The notes below the pieces were generated by a model. The model saw only the letters and a list, made by a program, of their open reading frames with translations. It had not been told where the DNA came from and did no database searches. From positions 1 to 64,000 of the forward strand of contig CACZAM010000002.1 of the NCBI GenBank assembly GCA_902779185.1: 64,000 nt of DNA, read 5' to 3'. The position numbers and the translations under genes were made by a program. This document shows positions 24,802 through 33,042 of the stretch, piece by piece. This stretch comes from an uncultured Eubacteriales bacterium. GTDB lineage: Bacteria > Bacillota > Clostridia > Peptostreptococcales > Anaerovoracaceae. Numbering within the stretch: position 1 is the first letter of the stretch; every line of letters begins with the position of its first letter.

Positions 24802-26051
24802 TACTTGCCCATTTCTTCTATGCCGCTGACTATACGCGATATATGGGTACCATATCGCCTGAGTGAATCTTTCCAGTTCAGAAGAGCCTGCCTGCCGAAG
24901 TCCGTAATGGAAAAGATTTTTTTCGCTTTCGCACCTTGTCCTGCAGACTCCGATGTCAGATACCCGTCCTTTTCCATTCTTTTAAGATTACGGTAGAAAC
25001 CGGTAGGATCAAGGCTTTCATCTGCATATCCGTCTTCTATCAGCTTTTTCATAAGCAGAAAGCCATAACATGGTTCTTTGGAGAGTTCAATAAGTATGCA
25101 AGGCTGGATAAGCTTATCCAGATACAGACCCCTGCATGAAAAGTTTGCGTCACTTGTATGCATATCAAGAGAAAGCCAGCTGGTATAAAACAGCTCCTGA
25201 AGTTCAGTGCGGCTTCTGGCAGAAGGGATGTTTATAACGTTGTTTGCCTCATCTCTTTCGCACGGATTAAGAAAGCCGCTTTCTGCAATCAAATCCTTGC
25301 TTATCTTACAAGGAACCGGATGATCAGTATATTTTTCGGGATGGTTTATATATGCGGCAGCAACAGCATCCCACACATAGGAACTGTCAGCTCCGTAAAC
25401 GATCTCCTTTGTCTTGAACCTGTAACCGCATTTCTGTGCTATGTACATGCCGGCGGGGTTTTCCGAAGAGCACAGATTGCTGAGAAATTCATCCTTAGGA
25501 AGCTCGGATACAGACAAACAGTTGTTGCCGGTGATGACAGAAATATTATGTCCTTTGCTTAGGACCGTTGAAGACGCCAGAGCGTTTACTGAAAAATTGA
25601 GCTCATCGAGAGGCTTGCTCCCATGAATGAAAAGAGGCTGAGTGATACCGCCCATAAGGACTATCTGTGCTATCTTATCAAAAATACAGTTGTCAATCAG
25701 ATATGCACCATAAAGATTACCCAGAGAACCTATGCCGAGATATACCAGCTCGCCATTATACATGTCGGCCATTTTAGCTATGAACTCAGAGCTTTCGCAA
25801 ACAGGGTTTTCTCCGACTTCAAAACCGCGCAGAACAGGAACGTCCGTATAGCCGGTCTCATTGAGAAGCGTTGTGTTGCTTATAAAGGATTCTTCTGATG
25901 TTCCGTTCCCGTAATTACATGTGATGCCGAGAAGTTCGATATCTTCAGGATTACCGAGGAGATACAGTATAGCAAGGGCATCATCCATGGGACGACCCGG
26001 AAAGCTTCCCGTATTATCACAATCGCAGATCACCTTGATTTTCTTTTTCAT
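24801..26051 (-). CDS. Fusion: nucleoside-hydrolase-like domain + PadR DNA-binding domain
   Basis: This is a 416-residue protein. Residues 1 to about 300 resemble inosine-uridine nucleoside hydrolases. The N-terminal metal loop reads DCDNTGSFPGRPMDDALAI, there is a YLGIGSLGNL strand and VLMGG, and ELNFSVNALAS corresponds to the ExNFxxD region. The usual catalytic HD near the end reads WD (SSYVWDAVAAAY). Residues 311-416 are a PadR-type winged helix (PCYGFLLMKKL, GFYRNLKRMEKDGYL, KKIFSITDFGRQAL). This suggests a transcription regulator whose sensor is a nucleoside- or ribose-binding domain, or a regulated hydrolase. AAAGGA precedes the ATG. Its targets are unknown. It diverges from nrdR. Confidence 0.8.
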   Translation of the reverse strand: MKKKIKVICDCDNTGSFPGRPMDDALAILYLLGNPEDIELLGITCNYGNGTSEESFISNTTLLNETGYTDVPVLRGFEVGENPVCESSEFIAKMADMYNGELVYLGIGSLGNLYGAYLIDNCIFDKIAQIVLMGGITQPLFIHGSKPLDELNFSVNALASSTVLSKGHNISVITGNNCLSVSELPKDEFLSNLCSSENPAGMYIAQKCGYRFKTKEIVYGADSSYVWDAVAAAYINHPEKYTDHPVPCKISKDLIAESGFLNPCERDEANNVINIPSARSRTELQELFYTSWLSLDMHTSDANFSCRGLYLDKLIQPCILIELSKEPCYGFLLMKKLIEDGYADESLDPTGFYRNLKRMEKDGYLTSESAGQGAKAKKIFSITDFGRQALLNWKDSLRRYGTHISRIVSGIEEMGK

Positions 26052-26091
26052 TGGATTGTCCTTTCAGCCATTGCTGCTTGTCTCACCAATA

Positions 26092-26120
26092 TTTATAGCA
26101 GAAGAGGAGTGCTATTTGAA
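26092..26120 (-). promoter_or_regulatory. Likely promoter of the minus-strand hydrolase/PadR gene
   Basis: On the minus strand, TTCAAA (26115-26120) and TATAAA (26092-26097) are 17 bases apart and lie 40 bases before the start codon at 26051. Confidence 0.5.
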
Positions 26121-26178
26121 TAATATATTTTTTTTCTATCCATAAACGAGTTGTTTATAAATGCAGGCATCTAGAAAA

Positions 26179-26205
26179 ACTCCGGCTTTACGGCCGGAGC
26201 TTTTC
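26179..26205. terminator. Terminator-like hairpin with no obvious upstream gene
   Basis: CTCCGGC / GCCGGAG with a 6-base loop is flanked by A-rich sequence on the left and CTTTTCTG on the right. It lies between two divergent genes (minus-strand hydrolase/PadR and plus-strand nrdR), so it ends no visible transcript. It resembles the hairpin at 628-656 and may be a remnant or an insulator. The 418-base gap 26052-26469 otherwise holds the minus promoter, the repeat at 26293-26336 and the nrdR upstream region. Confidence 0.6.
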
Positions 26206-26292
26206 TGTTGCGAAAATATCTAACTAAGAAAGAACAATCAAAAGAAAAAGGTAAATCGTCGAATCTTTCCGACACTTGGATTTTAGCATCTG

Positions 26293-26336
26293 AATGTGAA
26301 GACATTATCAGACTAATGTGAAGCATTTTTCACATT
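26293..26336. repeat. Repeated AATGTGA elements upstream of nrdR
   Basis: AATGTGAAG occurs twice (26293-26301 and 26315-26323). The second copy forms an inverted repeat with TCACATT (26330-26336, 8-base spacer). These may be protein-binding sites for the divergent promoters. They do not match the NrdR box consensus that I know. Confidence 0.4.
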
Positions 26337-26469
26337 ACAGATTTCATGAGGCTAACATTGCTCAATTTCTGTTAAGAAGAGTGCAATACCACTATATATT
26401 GTGATAACATCGATTTGCATATGGAATATGAACTCTGTTCCGGAGTTCGCAGCAATGGAGGAGATCACT

Positions 26470-26928
26470 ATGAAATGCCCGTACTGCAATTACGAAGACA
26501 CAAAAGTCGTCGACTCGAGGCCTGTTGAAGACGGACTTGCTACAAGGAGAAGACGTGAGTGCACAAAGTGTAAAAAAAGATTTACGACATTTGAGAAAAT
26601 CGAGAATTCACTCCTTGTCGTAGTCAAAAAGGACGGCACCCGTGAGAGCTTCGATAAGAACAAGATCGTCAACGGAATAATGAAGGCCTGCCAGAAGACC
26701 AAGGTTACTTACGATGATGTTCAGAGGATAGCCGACAATATCGAGAGAGGGCTTTCGAATACCATGGAGAAGGAGATCCAGTCCACAAACATCGGGCTCC
26801 TGATCATGGAAGAGCTCAAGGCTATCGATCAGGTCGCATACGTAAGGTTCGCTTCGGTATACAGGGAATTCCAGACCATCGATACATTCATCGATGAGAT
26901 CAACAAACTCACCAAAAACAAAAAATAA
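26470..26928 (+). CDS. nrdR: Transcriptional repressor NrdR
   Basis: This 152-residue protein has the exact family layout: an N-terminal zinc ribbon (MKCPYCNYEDTKVVDSRP...RRRRECTKCKKRFTTFE, four Cys) followed by an ATP-cone domain (VKKDGTRESFDKNKIVNGIMKACQ) and a short helical tail. NrdR represses ribonucleotide reductase genes when dATP is bound. GGAGGAG lies before the ATG at 26470; an earlier in-frame start has no support. It is followed by cmk, 20 bases downstream, so nucleotide metabolism genes are grouped here. No reductase gene is in the window. Confidence 0.97.
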   Translation: MKCPYCNYEDTKVVDSRPVEDGLATRRRRECTKCKKRFTTFEKIENSLLVVVKKDGTRESFDKNKIVNGIMKACQKTKVTYDDVQRIADNIERGLSNTMEKEIQSTNIGLLIMEELKAIDQVAYVRFASVYREFQTIDTFIDEINKLTKNKK

Positions 26929-26948
26929 TCATACAGGAGAATCATATA

Positions 26949-27611
26949 ATGCTCAGAGTTGCTATAGATGGTCCGGGAGGTACAGGCAAGAGCACAATAG
27001 CGAAGGCTATAGCTGCACGCTTCGGACTGGAATATATTGATACGGGCGCCATGTACAGAGCGCTCGGTCTTAAAGCACTTAGAAACGGTGTGGATATGTC
27101 TGATGAGGACGCAGTCGGGAAAATGCTGGCTGTCACCTCTATAGATTTTGTCAGCGGTCATACTCATCTCGACGGAGAAGATGTCAGCGGTCTTATAAGG
27201 ACCAACGAGATCTCAATGGCGGCTTCAAACATATCCAAGCTTGCCATTGTCAGAGCCAAGGTAGATGAGGTAAGCCGTTATCTCGCTTCCACTAAGGATG
27301 TTGTCATGGAAGGCAGGGACATCGGAGCAACGGTCATTCCTGATGCCGAAGTAAAGATCTTCATGACGGCATCGCCTGAGGTAAGGGCAAAAAGACGCTA
27401 CGAACAGCTGCTTGCTGCCGGTAAGGAAGCGGACTACGATACTATTTTCTCTGAAATTCAGGCAAGAGACTATCAGGATTCACACCGCGAGGTAAGCCCT
27501 CTCAGAGCGGCTGATGATGCCGTTTTTCTGGACACGTCTGATATGTCGATCGAAGAGAACATAGATGCTGTGGCAGATATAATAACCGCTAAGACGGGAC
27601 GCAGCGCGTAA
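26949..27611 (+). CDS. cmk: Cytidylate kinase
   Basis: This 220-residue P-loop kinase begins MLRVAIDGPGGTGKSTIAKAIA. IDTGAMYRALGL, the VVMEGRDIGATVIPDAEVKIFMTA segment and RAKRRYEQL follow, all standard for (d)CMP kinase. It phosphorylates CMP/dCMP with ATP. The length is normal. CAGGAG precedes the ATG. It probably shares a transcript with nrdR and ends before a hairpin at 27637-27664. Confidence 0.97.
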   Translation: MLRVAIDGPGGTGKSTIAKAIAARFGLEYIDTGAMYRALGLKALRNGVDMSDEDAVGKMLAVTSIDFVSGHTHLDGEDVSGLIRTNEISMAASNISKLAIVRAKVDEVSRYLASTKDVVMEGRDIGATVIPDAEVKIFMTASPEVRAKRRYEQLLAAGKEADYDTIFSEIQARDYQDSHREVSPLRAADDAVFLDTSDMSIEENIDAVADIITAKTGRSA

Positions 27612-27636
27612 GACTGAATCTGGCACATGATCATTG

Positions 27637-27664
27637 AGCCACGTCCTTGTGGGGGTGGCTTTTA
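27637..27664 (+). terminator. Likely terminator after cmk
   Basis: AGCCAC / GTGGCT, extended by CC/GG pairs around a TTGT loop, is followed by TTTT. The U-tract is short, so termination may be partial. Confidence 0.6.
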
Positions 27665-27705
27665 AAGTAGTATTATAAGCATGTGTGCTCCGGAAAGGAG
27701 TAAAT

Positions 27706-28392
27706 ATGCAGATAAAAAAGATGCCTGAGGCTGAAAGACCGCAGGAGAAGATGCTCTATGGAGGGGCCGGATGCCTGAGCAATTCTGAACTTCTGGCTCT
27801 CATAATACGGACCGGTACAGGTGACAAGTCTGCAGTCAGGCTTGCGGATGAGGTCATTTCCTACACCAGTGAAAACACCGGAGGGCTGGGAGCGGCTGAA
27901 GTAAGGGAACTTACTGAGATCGACGGTATCGGGGAAGCGAAGGCGTGCTCGATAGTAGCGGCCATGGAACTTTCAAAACGTCTTATTTCAGACCATCAGG
28001 GAGCTGTAAAGATAAGGATCAGAGACAGCAGACAGGTTGCTGACATACTGATGGAAGAGATGATGTACGAAAAGCGCGAGCTTTTCATGACGCTCAATCT
28101 CAATTCAAGGCTGCAGGTGGAGTCAAAGTCAGTAATATCGATAGGTAACATTGACAGCGCACCGGTACACCCGAGAGAAGTGTTCGGACCTGCTGTCAGA
28201 AGGGGAGCAGCGGCTGTTGTCGTTGCTCACAATCATCCGAGTGGAGATCCGACACCAAGTCCCCAGGACATAGATGTCACTAAAAGGCTCATAAGGGCTT
28301 CAGAGATACTCGGGATAAGACTGCTCGATCACGTAATAGTCGGCAACGGATGTTTTACGAGCATGAAATCAGAAGGATACTTCGGAGATTAA
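27706..28392 (+). CDS. radC: RadC/JAB-domain protein
   Basis: This 228-residue protein has an N-terminal helix-hairpin-helix-like part (MPEAERPQEKMLYGGAGCLSNSELLALIIRTGT, LTEIDGIGEAKA). The C-terminal JAB/MPN metalloprotease-like domain has the zinc motif VVAHNHPSGDPTPSPQDID. RadC proteins are widely conserved, but a direct DNA-repair role is disputed. The ATG at 27706 follows AAAGGAG by 5 bases; an in-frame start at 27685 lacks a ribosome site. The next gene starts 10 bases downstream. Confidence 0.95.
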   Translation: MQIKKMPEAERPQEKMLYGGAGCLSNSELLALIIRTGTGDKSAVRLADEVISYTSENTGGLGAAEVRELTEIDGIGEAKACSIVAAMELSKRLISDHQGAVKIRIRDSRQVADILMEEMMYEKRELFMTLNLNSRLQVESKSVISIGNIDSAPVHPREVFGPAVRRGAAAVVVAHNHPSGDPTPSPQDIDVTKRLIRASEILGIRLLDHVIVGNGCFTSMKSEGYFGD

Positions 28393-28401
28393 CAGAAAAG
28401 C

Positions 28402-30039
28402 ATGGAAAGAAAAGTTACGATTCAGGATTTTATAGATTCGCTTGGAATGGCGGGACTTCTCACATCAGCAGGTGGTGAGCCATCCTGCAGCGCGATAATG
28501 GCTTTGTACACTGAGCCTGGAATGAAGGAGCTCGGTGCATGTGAAGTGAAGAGTGTTACCTATAACTCAAAAGAGGCTTCTGAAGGCACGCTGTTTGTTG
28601 TTAAGGGTGCCCACTTCAAAGAACAGTACCTGAATGACGCTATAGAAAGCGGCGCGGTGTGCTATGTCAGGGAGGACAGTGATGCATCAGGGAGTGCTGC
28701 CTGCAGCTTAGTAAGCGAAAGTGAAGCTGCTGCTGCGGGTAAACGCATCATGGACAGAGTAAAAGGCTCCTGCCTGGATATCAGAGTGAAAGATATCCGC
28801 AAGGCCATGCCTGTCATTGCAGAGACATTCTACGGGAAGCTGTCTGACGACCTCTGCATGGTCGGAATAACAGGAACCAAGGGCAAATCGACTACGGCAT
28901 ACTTCATGAGATACATACTTGACTCATATATGGAGGATACCGGCGGACACAGAAGCGCCATCTGCTCCGGAATAGACAACTATGACGGAATGATAGAGGA
29001 AGAGTCGCATCTCACCACGCCTGAAATAATGGAACTTTATCAGCATATGAGCAATGCGCTGAAGAGCGGGATCAGCTATATGACAATGGAAGTCTCGAGT
29101 CAGGCGCTCAAGTATGACAGGGTGACCGGTATAGAGTTTGCTGCCGGCGCCTTCCTTAACATCGGAAGCGATCATATCAGCGCGATAGAGCATCCGGATT
29201 TCAATGATTATCTTGAGGCAAAGCTCAGACTGTTCGGACATTGCCGCAAGGCATGCATCAATCTCGACTGTGATGAACAGGAGCGCATTATAGCGGCTTC
29301 GGCGGACTGCCCTTATGTGATCACGTTCAGTCAGAAGGACAGCGGTGCCGACGTATACGGATATGATGTCAGTTCGCGCGAAGGAAAGGTTACTTTCAGG
29401 GCAAGGGGAAAGTCTGTAGAAGGATACGAAGACTTCGATGAGGAGTTCGTTCTTGGCACTTTCGGTACGATCAATGTTGAGAACGCTCTTGCAGCTATAT
29501 CTCTTTCCGCGCTGCTCGGAGTCCCGCTGAAATATGTTAAGAGCGGTCTTGCCGCTGCAAATTCGCCCGGACGCATGGAAGTGTTCTACAGCGGGGACAG
29601 AAAGCGCATAGCTATTGTAGATTATGCTCATAACAAGCTCAGCTATGAGAAATTCTTTGAGACCATAAGAGGAGAGTTCCCCGGGAAGAAAATGATGATA
29701 GTCTTCGGATGCCCGGGAGGCAAAGCTTTCGCAAGGCGTGAGGAGCTCGGCACCATAGCCGGTCATAACTGCTCGTACTCGATCATCACAGAAGAAGATT
29801 ACGGCGAAGAGGATGTCAACAAGATCTGCAGCGAGATCGCAGGCTTCGTAGAAGCGGCAGGCGGAAAATGCGAGATCATCACAGACAGGGTGGAGGCTAT
29901 AAAGAAGGCCATCACGCTCATGGATGATGACACCATACTGTTCTTGCCGGGCAAGGGCAGAGAAACCCGTGAAAAACGGGGAATAAGATACATAGATACA
30001 CCTTCGGATGCGGATGTAGTTATCGAATACATGAGATAG
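28402..30039 (+). CDS. MurE-like Mur ligase lacking the DNPR motif
   Basis: This 545-residue protein has the three MurE-type domains. The N-terminal domain includes VTYNSKEASEGTLFVVKGAHF. The ATP-binding domain has GITGTKGKSTTAYFMRYIL, LTTPEIMELYQHM, TMEVSSQALKYDRV and the likely carbamylated Lys in EAKLRLFGHC. The C-terminal domain has VDYAHNKLSYEKFFE. In meso-diaminopimelate-adding MurE the substrate loop reads DNPR; here the aligned part is ITEEDYGEED. It probably adds a different amino acid, or is a second MurE-like ligase beside a canonical MurE elsewhere. About 50 residues longer than usual MurE. Terminator follows immediately. Confidence 0.8.
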   Translation: MERKVTIQDFIDSLGMAGLLTSAGGEPSCSAIMALYTEPGMKELGACEVKSVTYNSKEASEGTLFVVKGAHFKEQYLNDAIESGAVCYVREDSDASGSAACSLVSESEAAAAGKRIMDRVKGSCLDIRVKDIRKAMPVIAETFYGKLSDDLCMVGITGTKGKSTTAYFMRYILDSYMEDTGGHRSAICSGIDNYDGMIEEESHLTTPEIMELYQHMSNALKSGISYMTMEVSSQALKYDRVTGIEFAAGAFLNIGSDHISAIEHPDFNDYLEAKLRLFGHCRKACINLDCDEQERIIAASADCPYVITFSQKDSGADVYGYDVSSREGKVTFRARGKSVEGYEDFDEEFVLGTFGTINVENALAAISLSALLGVPLKYVKSGLAAANSPGRMEVFYSGDRKRIAIVDYAHNKLSYEKFFETIRGEFPGKKMMIVFGCPGGKAFARREELGTIAGHNCSYSIITEEDYGEEDVNKICSEIAGFVEAAGGKCEIITDRVEAIKKAITLMDDDTILFLPGKGRETREKRGIRYIDTPSDADVVIEYMR

Positions 30040-30065
30040 AGCAGCTGTCATAGCTGCTCTTTTTT
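30038..30065 (+). terminator. Intrinsic terminator after the Mur ligase gene
   Basis: AGAGCAGCT-GTCAT-AGCTGCTCT is a near-perfect hairpin followed by TTTTT, starting at the stop codon of the Mur ligase gene. Confidence 0.9.
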
Positions 30066-30070
30066 ATTTA

Positions 30071-30099
30071 TTGACTGGAATTATTAGTATATGTATAAT
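30071..30099 (+). promoter_or_regulatory. Strong SigA-type promoter for rny
   Basis: TTGACT (30071-30076) and a perfect TATAAT (30094-30099) are 17 bases apart. The leader to the start codon is about 135 bases and holds a small GGGC/GCCC hairpin at 30147-30160. Confidence 0.8.
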
Positions 30100-30240
30100 A
30101 TCTATGTATGTTTATGTCATCTAACCGCATATATGTTGTATCGATCGGGCGCTTTAGCCCCTATATAAAGAAATAATTACAGCAAAATGCGTAGATAATG
30201 TATATATTACAAAATCCAAATAATTGATAAGGAGGTGCTT

Positions 30241-31782
30241 ATGTCACCGGTTTTAACTGTTGTGATCAGCATTGTAGTCCTTATCGTCGGTATAGCAATT
30301 GGTTACATACTTCGTAAGAATGTCGGAGAAAAGGCCATAGGAAGCGCAGAACAGCAGGCCAGAAATATGATACTGGATGCGCATAATACTGTCGAGAACC
30401 TCAAGAAAGAGAAGGTGCTTGAGGCAAAAGAGGAAATACATAAGCTGAGAGAAGAATACGAAGGTGAACTGAAGTCCAGGAGGGCTGAGGTCACAAAGGC
30501 TGAGAGGAGGATATCTCAGAAAGAGGAAAACATCGACCGCAAGCTCGAGAGCATCGAGAAACGCGAGAACGGTCTCACCAAGAGAGAGCAGTCGATGAAT
30601 GAAAAGCACAAAGAGATCGACGCCTACATTCAGAAGCAGGTAGAAGAACTCGAAAGGATCTCGGGTTACACAAGAGAGGAAGCGAAACACCTGCTCCTTC
30701 AGGAACTCGAAACGGAGATTCGCAAGGATGCATCGGACATGATAGTCAATATCGAGACCGAAGCAAAGGAAGAAGCCGACAAGAGAGCCAGAGAAATCAT
30801 CACGACCGCGATCCAGAGATACGCTTCGGATCAGGTAACGGAGACCACAGTTTCGGTAGTAAGCCTGCCGAACGACGACATGAAAGGCCGCATCATAGGA
30901 AGAGAGGGCCGCAATATCAGAGCCATCGAGACTCTGACCGGAGTAGATCTCATCATTGATGATACTCCGGAGGCAGTCATTCTTTCGGGATTTGATCCGG
31001 TCAGAAGAGAGATCGCCAGGATCGCTCTTGAAAAGCTGATCGTTGACGGACGTATCCATCCGGCAAGGATCGAAGAAATGGTCCAGAAGGCAACAAAGGA
31101 AGTCAACACCATTATAAAGGAAGAGGGAGAGAGAGCATGCTTCGAGACAGGCGTGCACAATCTGAACCCTGAGATGGTAAGGCTTATCGGAAGACTCAAG
31201 TACAGGACTTCATACGGACAGAACGTGCTTCAGCACTCCATCGAGGTGGCGACTTTAGCCGGCATGATGGCGGAAGAGCTCGGACTCGATCCGAGACTCG
31301 CCAGAAGAGGCGGTCTGCTACATGATATAGGCAAGGCTATCGACCACGAAGTAGAAGGAACACACGTGGAAATCGGAGTCAATATCTGCAAGAAGTACAA
31401 GGAATCCTGGAAAGTCATCAATGCGGTCGAGGCTCATCACGGCGATGTGGAGCCGACAACTCTTGAGGCCATGCTTGTAGCAGCTGCCGACGCGCTGTCT
31501 GCTGCAAGACCGGGAGCAAGAAGAGAAACTCTCGAATCGTATATCAAGAGACTTGAGAATCTTGAGAACATCGCCAATACCACCAAGGGTGTAGAGAAGT
31601 CCTATGCTATTCAGGCAGGCCGCGAGATCAGAGTCGCAGTCAAGCCTAATCAGGTCAGGGACGACGAAGTTCCTATGCTGGCAAGAGAGATCGCCAAGAA
31701 GATCGAGACTGAGCTCGAATACCCTGGACAGATCAAAGTCAGTGTCATCAGAGAAACAAGAGCAACGGACTTCGCAAAATAA
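30241..31782 (+). CDS. rny: Ribonuclease Y
   Basis: This 513-residue endoribonuclease has an N-terminal membrane anchor ([21 protein letters not shown]) and a long charged coiled coil (about 35-190). Next come the KH domain with [15 protein letters not shown] (about 215-280) and the HD domain with [21 protein letters not shown] (about 330-430). It starts bulk mRNA decay and processing in Firmicutes and sits at the membrane. The start is the ATG directly after AAGGAGG; the GTG inside that ribosome site is not used. It is a single-gene unit between its own promoter and terminator. Confidence 0.98.
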   Translation: MSPVLTVVISIVVLIVGIAIGYILRKNVGEKAIGSAEQQARNMILDAHNTVENLKKEKVLEAKEEIHKLREEYEGELKSRRAEVTKAERRISQKEENIDRKLESIEKRENGLTKREQSMNEKHKEIDAYIQKQVEELERISGYTREEAKHLLLQELETEIRKDASDMIVNIETEAKEEADKRAREIITTAIQRYASDQVTETTVSVVSLPNDDMKGRIIGREGRNIRAIETLTGVDLIIDDTPEAVILSGFDPVRREIARIALEKLIVDGRIHPARIEEMVQKATKEVNTIIKEEGERACFETGVHNLNPEMVRLIGRLKYRTSYGQNVLQHSIEVATLAGMMAEELGLDPRLARRGGLLHDIGKAIDHEVEGTHVEIGVNICKKYKESWKVINAVEAHHGDVEPTTLEAMLVAAADALSAARPGARRETLESYIKRLENLENIANTTKGVEKSYAIQAGREIRVAVKPNQVRDDEVPMLAREIAKKIETELEYPGQIKVSVIRETRATDFAK

Positions 31783-31793
31783 GAATGTATTAT

Positions 31794-31820
31794 AAAGGCT
31801 CCTCACAAGAGGAGCCTTTG
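31794..31820 (+). terminator. Intrinsic terminator after rny
   Basis: AAAGGCTCCT / AGGAGCCTTT is a perfect 10-bp stem with a short CACAAG loop; it ends in TTTG. Confidence 0.85.
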
Positions 31821-31839
31821 TAAAGAGAGGGCGTGCGGA

Positions 31840-33024
31840 ATGGTTTATCTCGATAACAGCGCTACAACAAGACAATATGATGAAGTAACTGATCTGATGT
31901 ACAAAGTCGCCAAAGACGATTTCGGAAATCCGTCTTCGCTTCACTCGCTCGGTTTCGAAGCCGGCAATATTTTGTATGACGCGCGCAGGCAGATCGAAGA
32001 ACTGCTGCCGCCTGCCGGTAATGTCATTTTTACATCAGGTGGCACCGAAGGCGACAACATGGCGCTGCTCTCATCTGCACGCAAGCTCAGACGCCGCGGC
32101 AAAAGGATCATCACCACGAAGGTCGAGCATCCTGCTGTTCTCGAAACATGCAAGAGACTCAAAGAGGACGGTTTCGAAGTGGTCTTCCTTGATGTGGATG
32201 TTGACGGATATGTCGAAGAACAGGTTGTAAAAGCGGCACTTGACGAAAATACCATTATTGTCTCTATCATGGCCGTCAACAATGAAGTAGGCACAATAGA
32301 GCCGGTGATCCCTGTCGGGCGTACCGTAAGGGAATACAACAGGAAACACGGAACAGACATAATGTTCCATACCGATGCCGTACAGGCTTTCGGTAAGCTT
32401 CCGCTGGATGATACAGATGCCGATCTGATTTCTGCAAGCGCTCACAAGTTTCACGGGCCTAAGGGAATGGGCTTTATCTACATGAAAAAGCGACACAGCC
32501 TGCCTCCTTACATAATAGGTGGCGGCCAGGAAGGCGGATTCAGATCTTCAACAGAGAACACACCGGGAATTGCCGGCATGGGGCTTGCCGCAAAAATGGC
32601 ATGTTCAGATCTCATAATGAAAACCAGCCGCATGGGTATAGTCAATAACTATCTTCTCAACGGACTAAGGGCAGAGATCAAAGATATAATGGTGAACGGT
32701 CCGGAAGAACTCGGCTATACTTTGCATGAGCACGGCAGGCGCTGTCCCGGAGTACTGAATGTTTCTTTCGAAGGCACACGCGGTGAGGTGCTCCTGCACA
32801 CGCTCGAGCAGGACGGCATATATGTTTCGACCGGTTCCGCATGTTCATCAAACAAGACAGGCGACAGCCATGTGCTTCAGGCAATGTCGATGACTCACAA
32901 GGAGATAGAGGGAGCGCTCCGCTTCAGCTTCTCTGAATTCAATACGGTGGAAGAAATGGATTACGTGATCGATCGTACGAAGATCGCCGTTGAGCGTTTC
33001 CGCAGACTCGGAAGCTTCCGCTGA
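31840..33024 (+). CDS. Cysteine desulfurase (NifS/IscS family), ThiI partner
   Basis: This 394-residue PLP enzyme begins MVYLDNSATTRQYDEV and has TSGGTEGDN, NNEVGTIEP, HTDAVQAFGK and the PLP-lysine region SASAHKFHGPKGMGF. The mobile catalytic Cys lies in STGSACSSNKTGDSH. It releases sulfur from cysteine as a persulfide. Its position 19 bases before thiI matches the Bacillus NifZ-ThiI pair, where it feeds sulfur for tRNA 4-thiouridine. A role in Fe-S assembly is also possible. AGAGGGCG lies before the ATG. Confidence 0.95.
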   Translation: MVYLDNSATTRQYDEVTDLMYKVAKDDFGNPSSLHSLGFEAGNILYDARRQIEELLPPAGNVIFTSGGTEGDNMALLSSARKLRRRGKRIITTKVEHPAVLETCKRLKEDGFEVVFLDVDVDGYVEEQVVKAALDENTIIVSIMAVNNEVGTIEPVIPVGRTVREYNRKHGTDIMFHTDAVQAFGKLPLDDTDADLISASAHKFHGPKGMGFIYMKKRHSLPPYIIGGGQEGGFRSSTENTPGIAGMGLAAKMACSDLIMKTSRMGIVNNYLLNGLRAEIKDIMVNGPEELGYTLHEHGRRCPGVLNVSFEGTRGEVLLHTLEQDGIYVSTGSACSSNKTGDSHVLQAMSMTHKEIEGALRFSFSEFNTVEEMDYVIDRTKIAVERFRRLGSFR

Positions 33025-33042
33025 TAAAAAGGTATAAATGAA

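Noticed and set aside
28924..30051. Long open frame on the minus strand across the Mur ligase gene
   Set aside because: It is antisense to a gene with clear Mur ligase motifs, has no family features and no ribosome site; it is a coding shadow.
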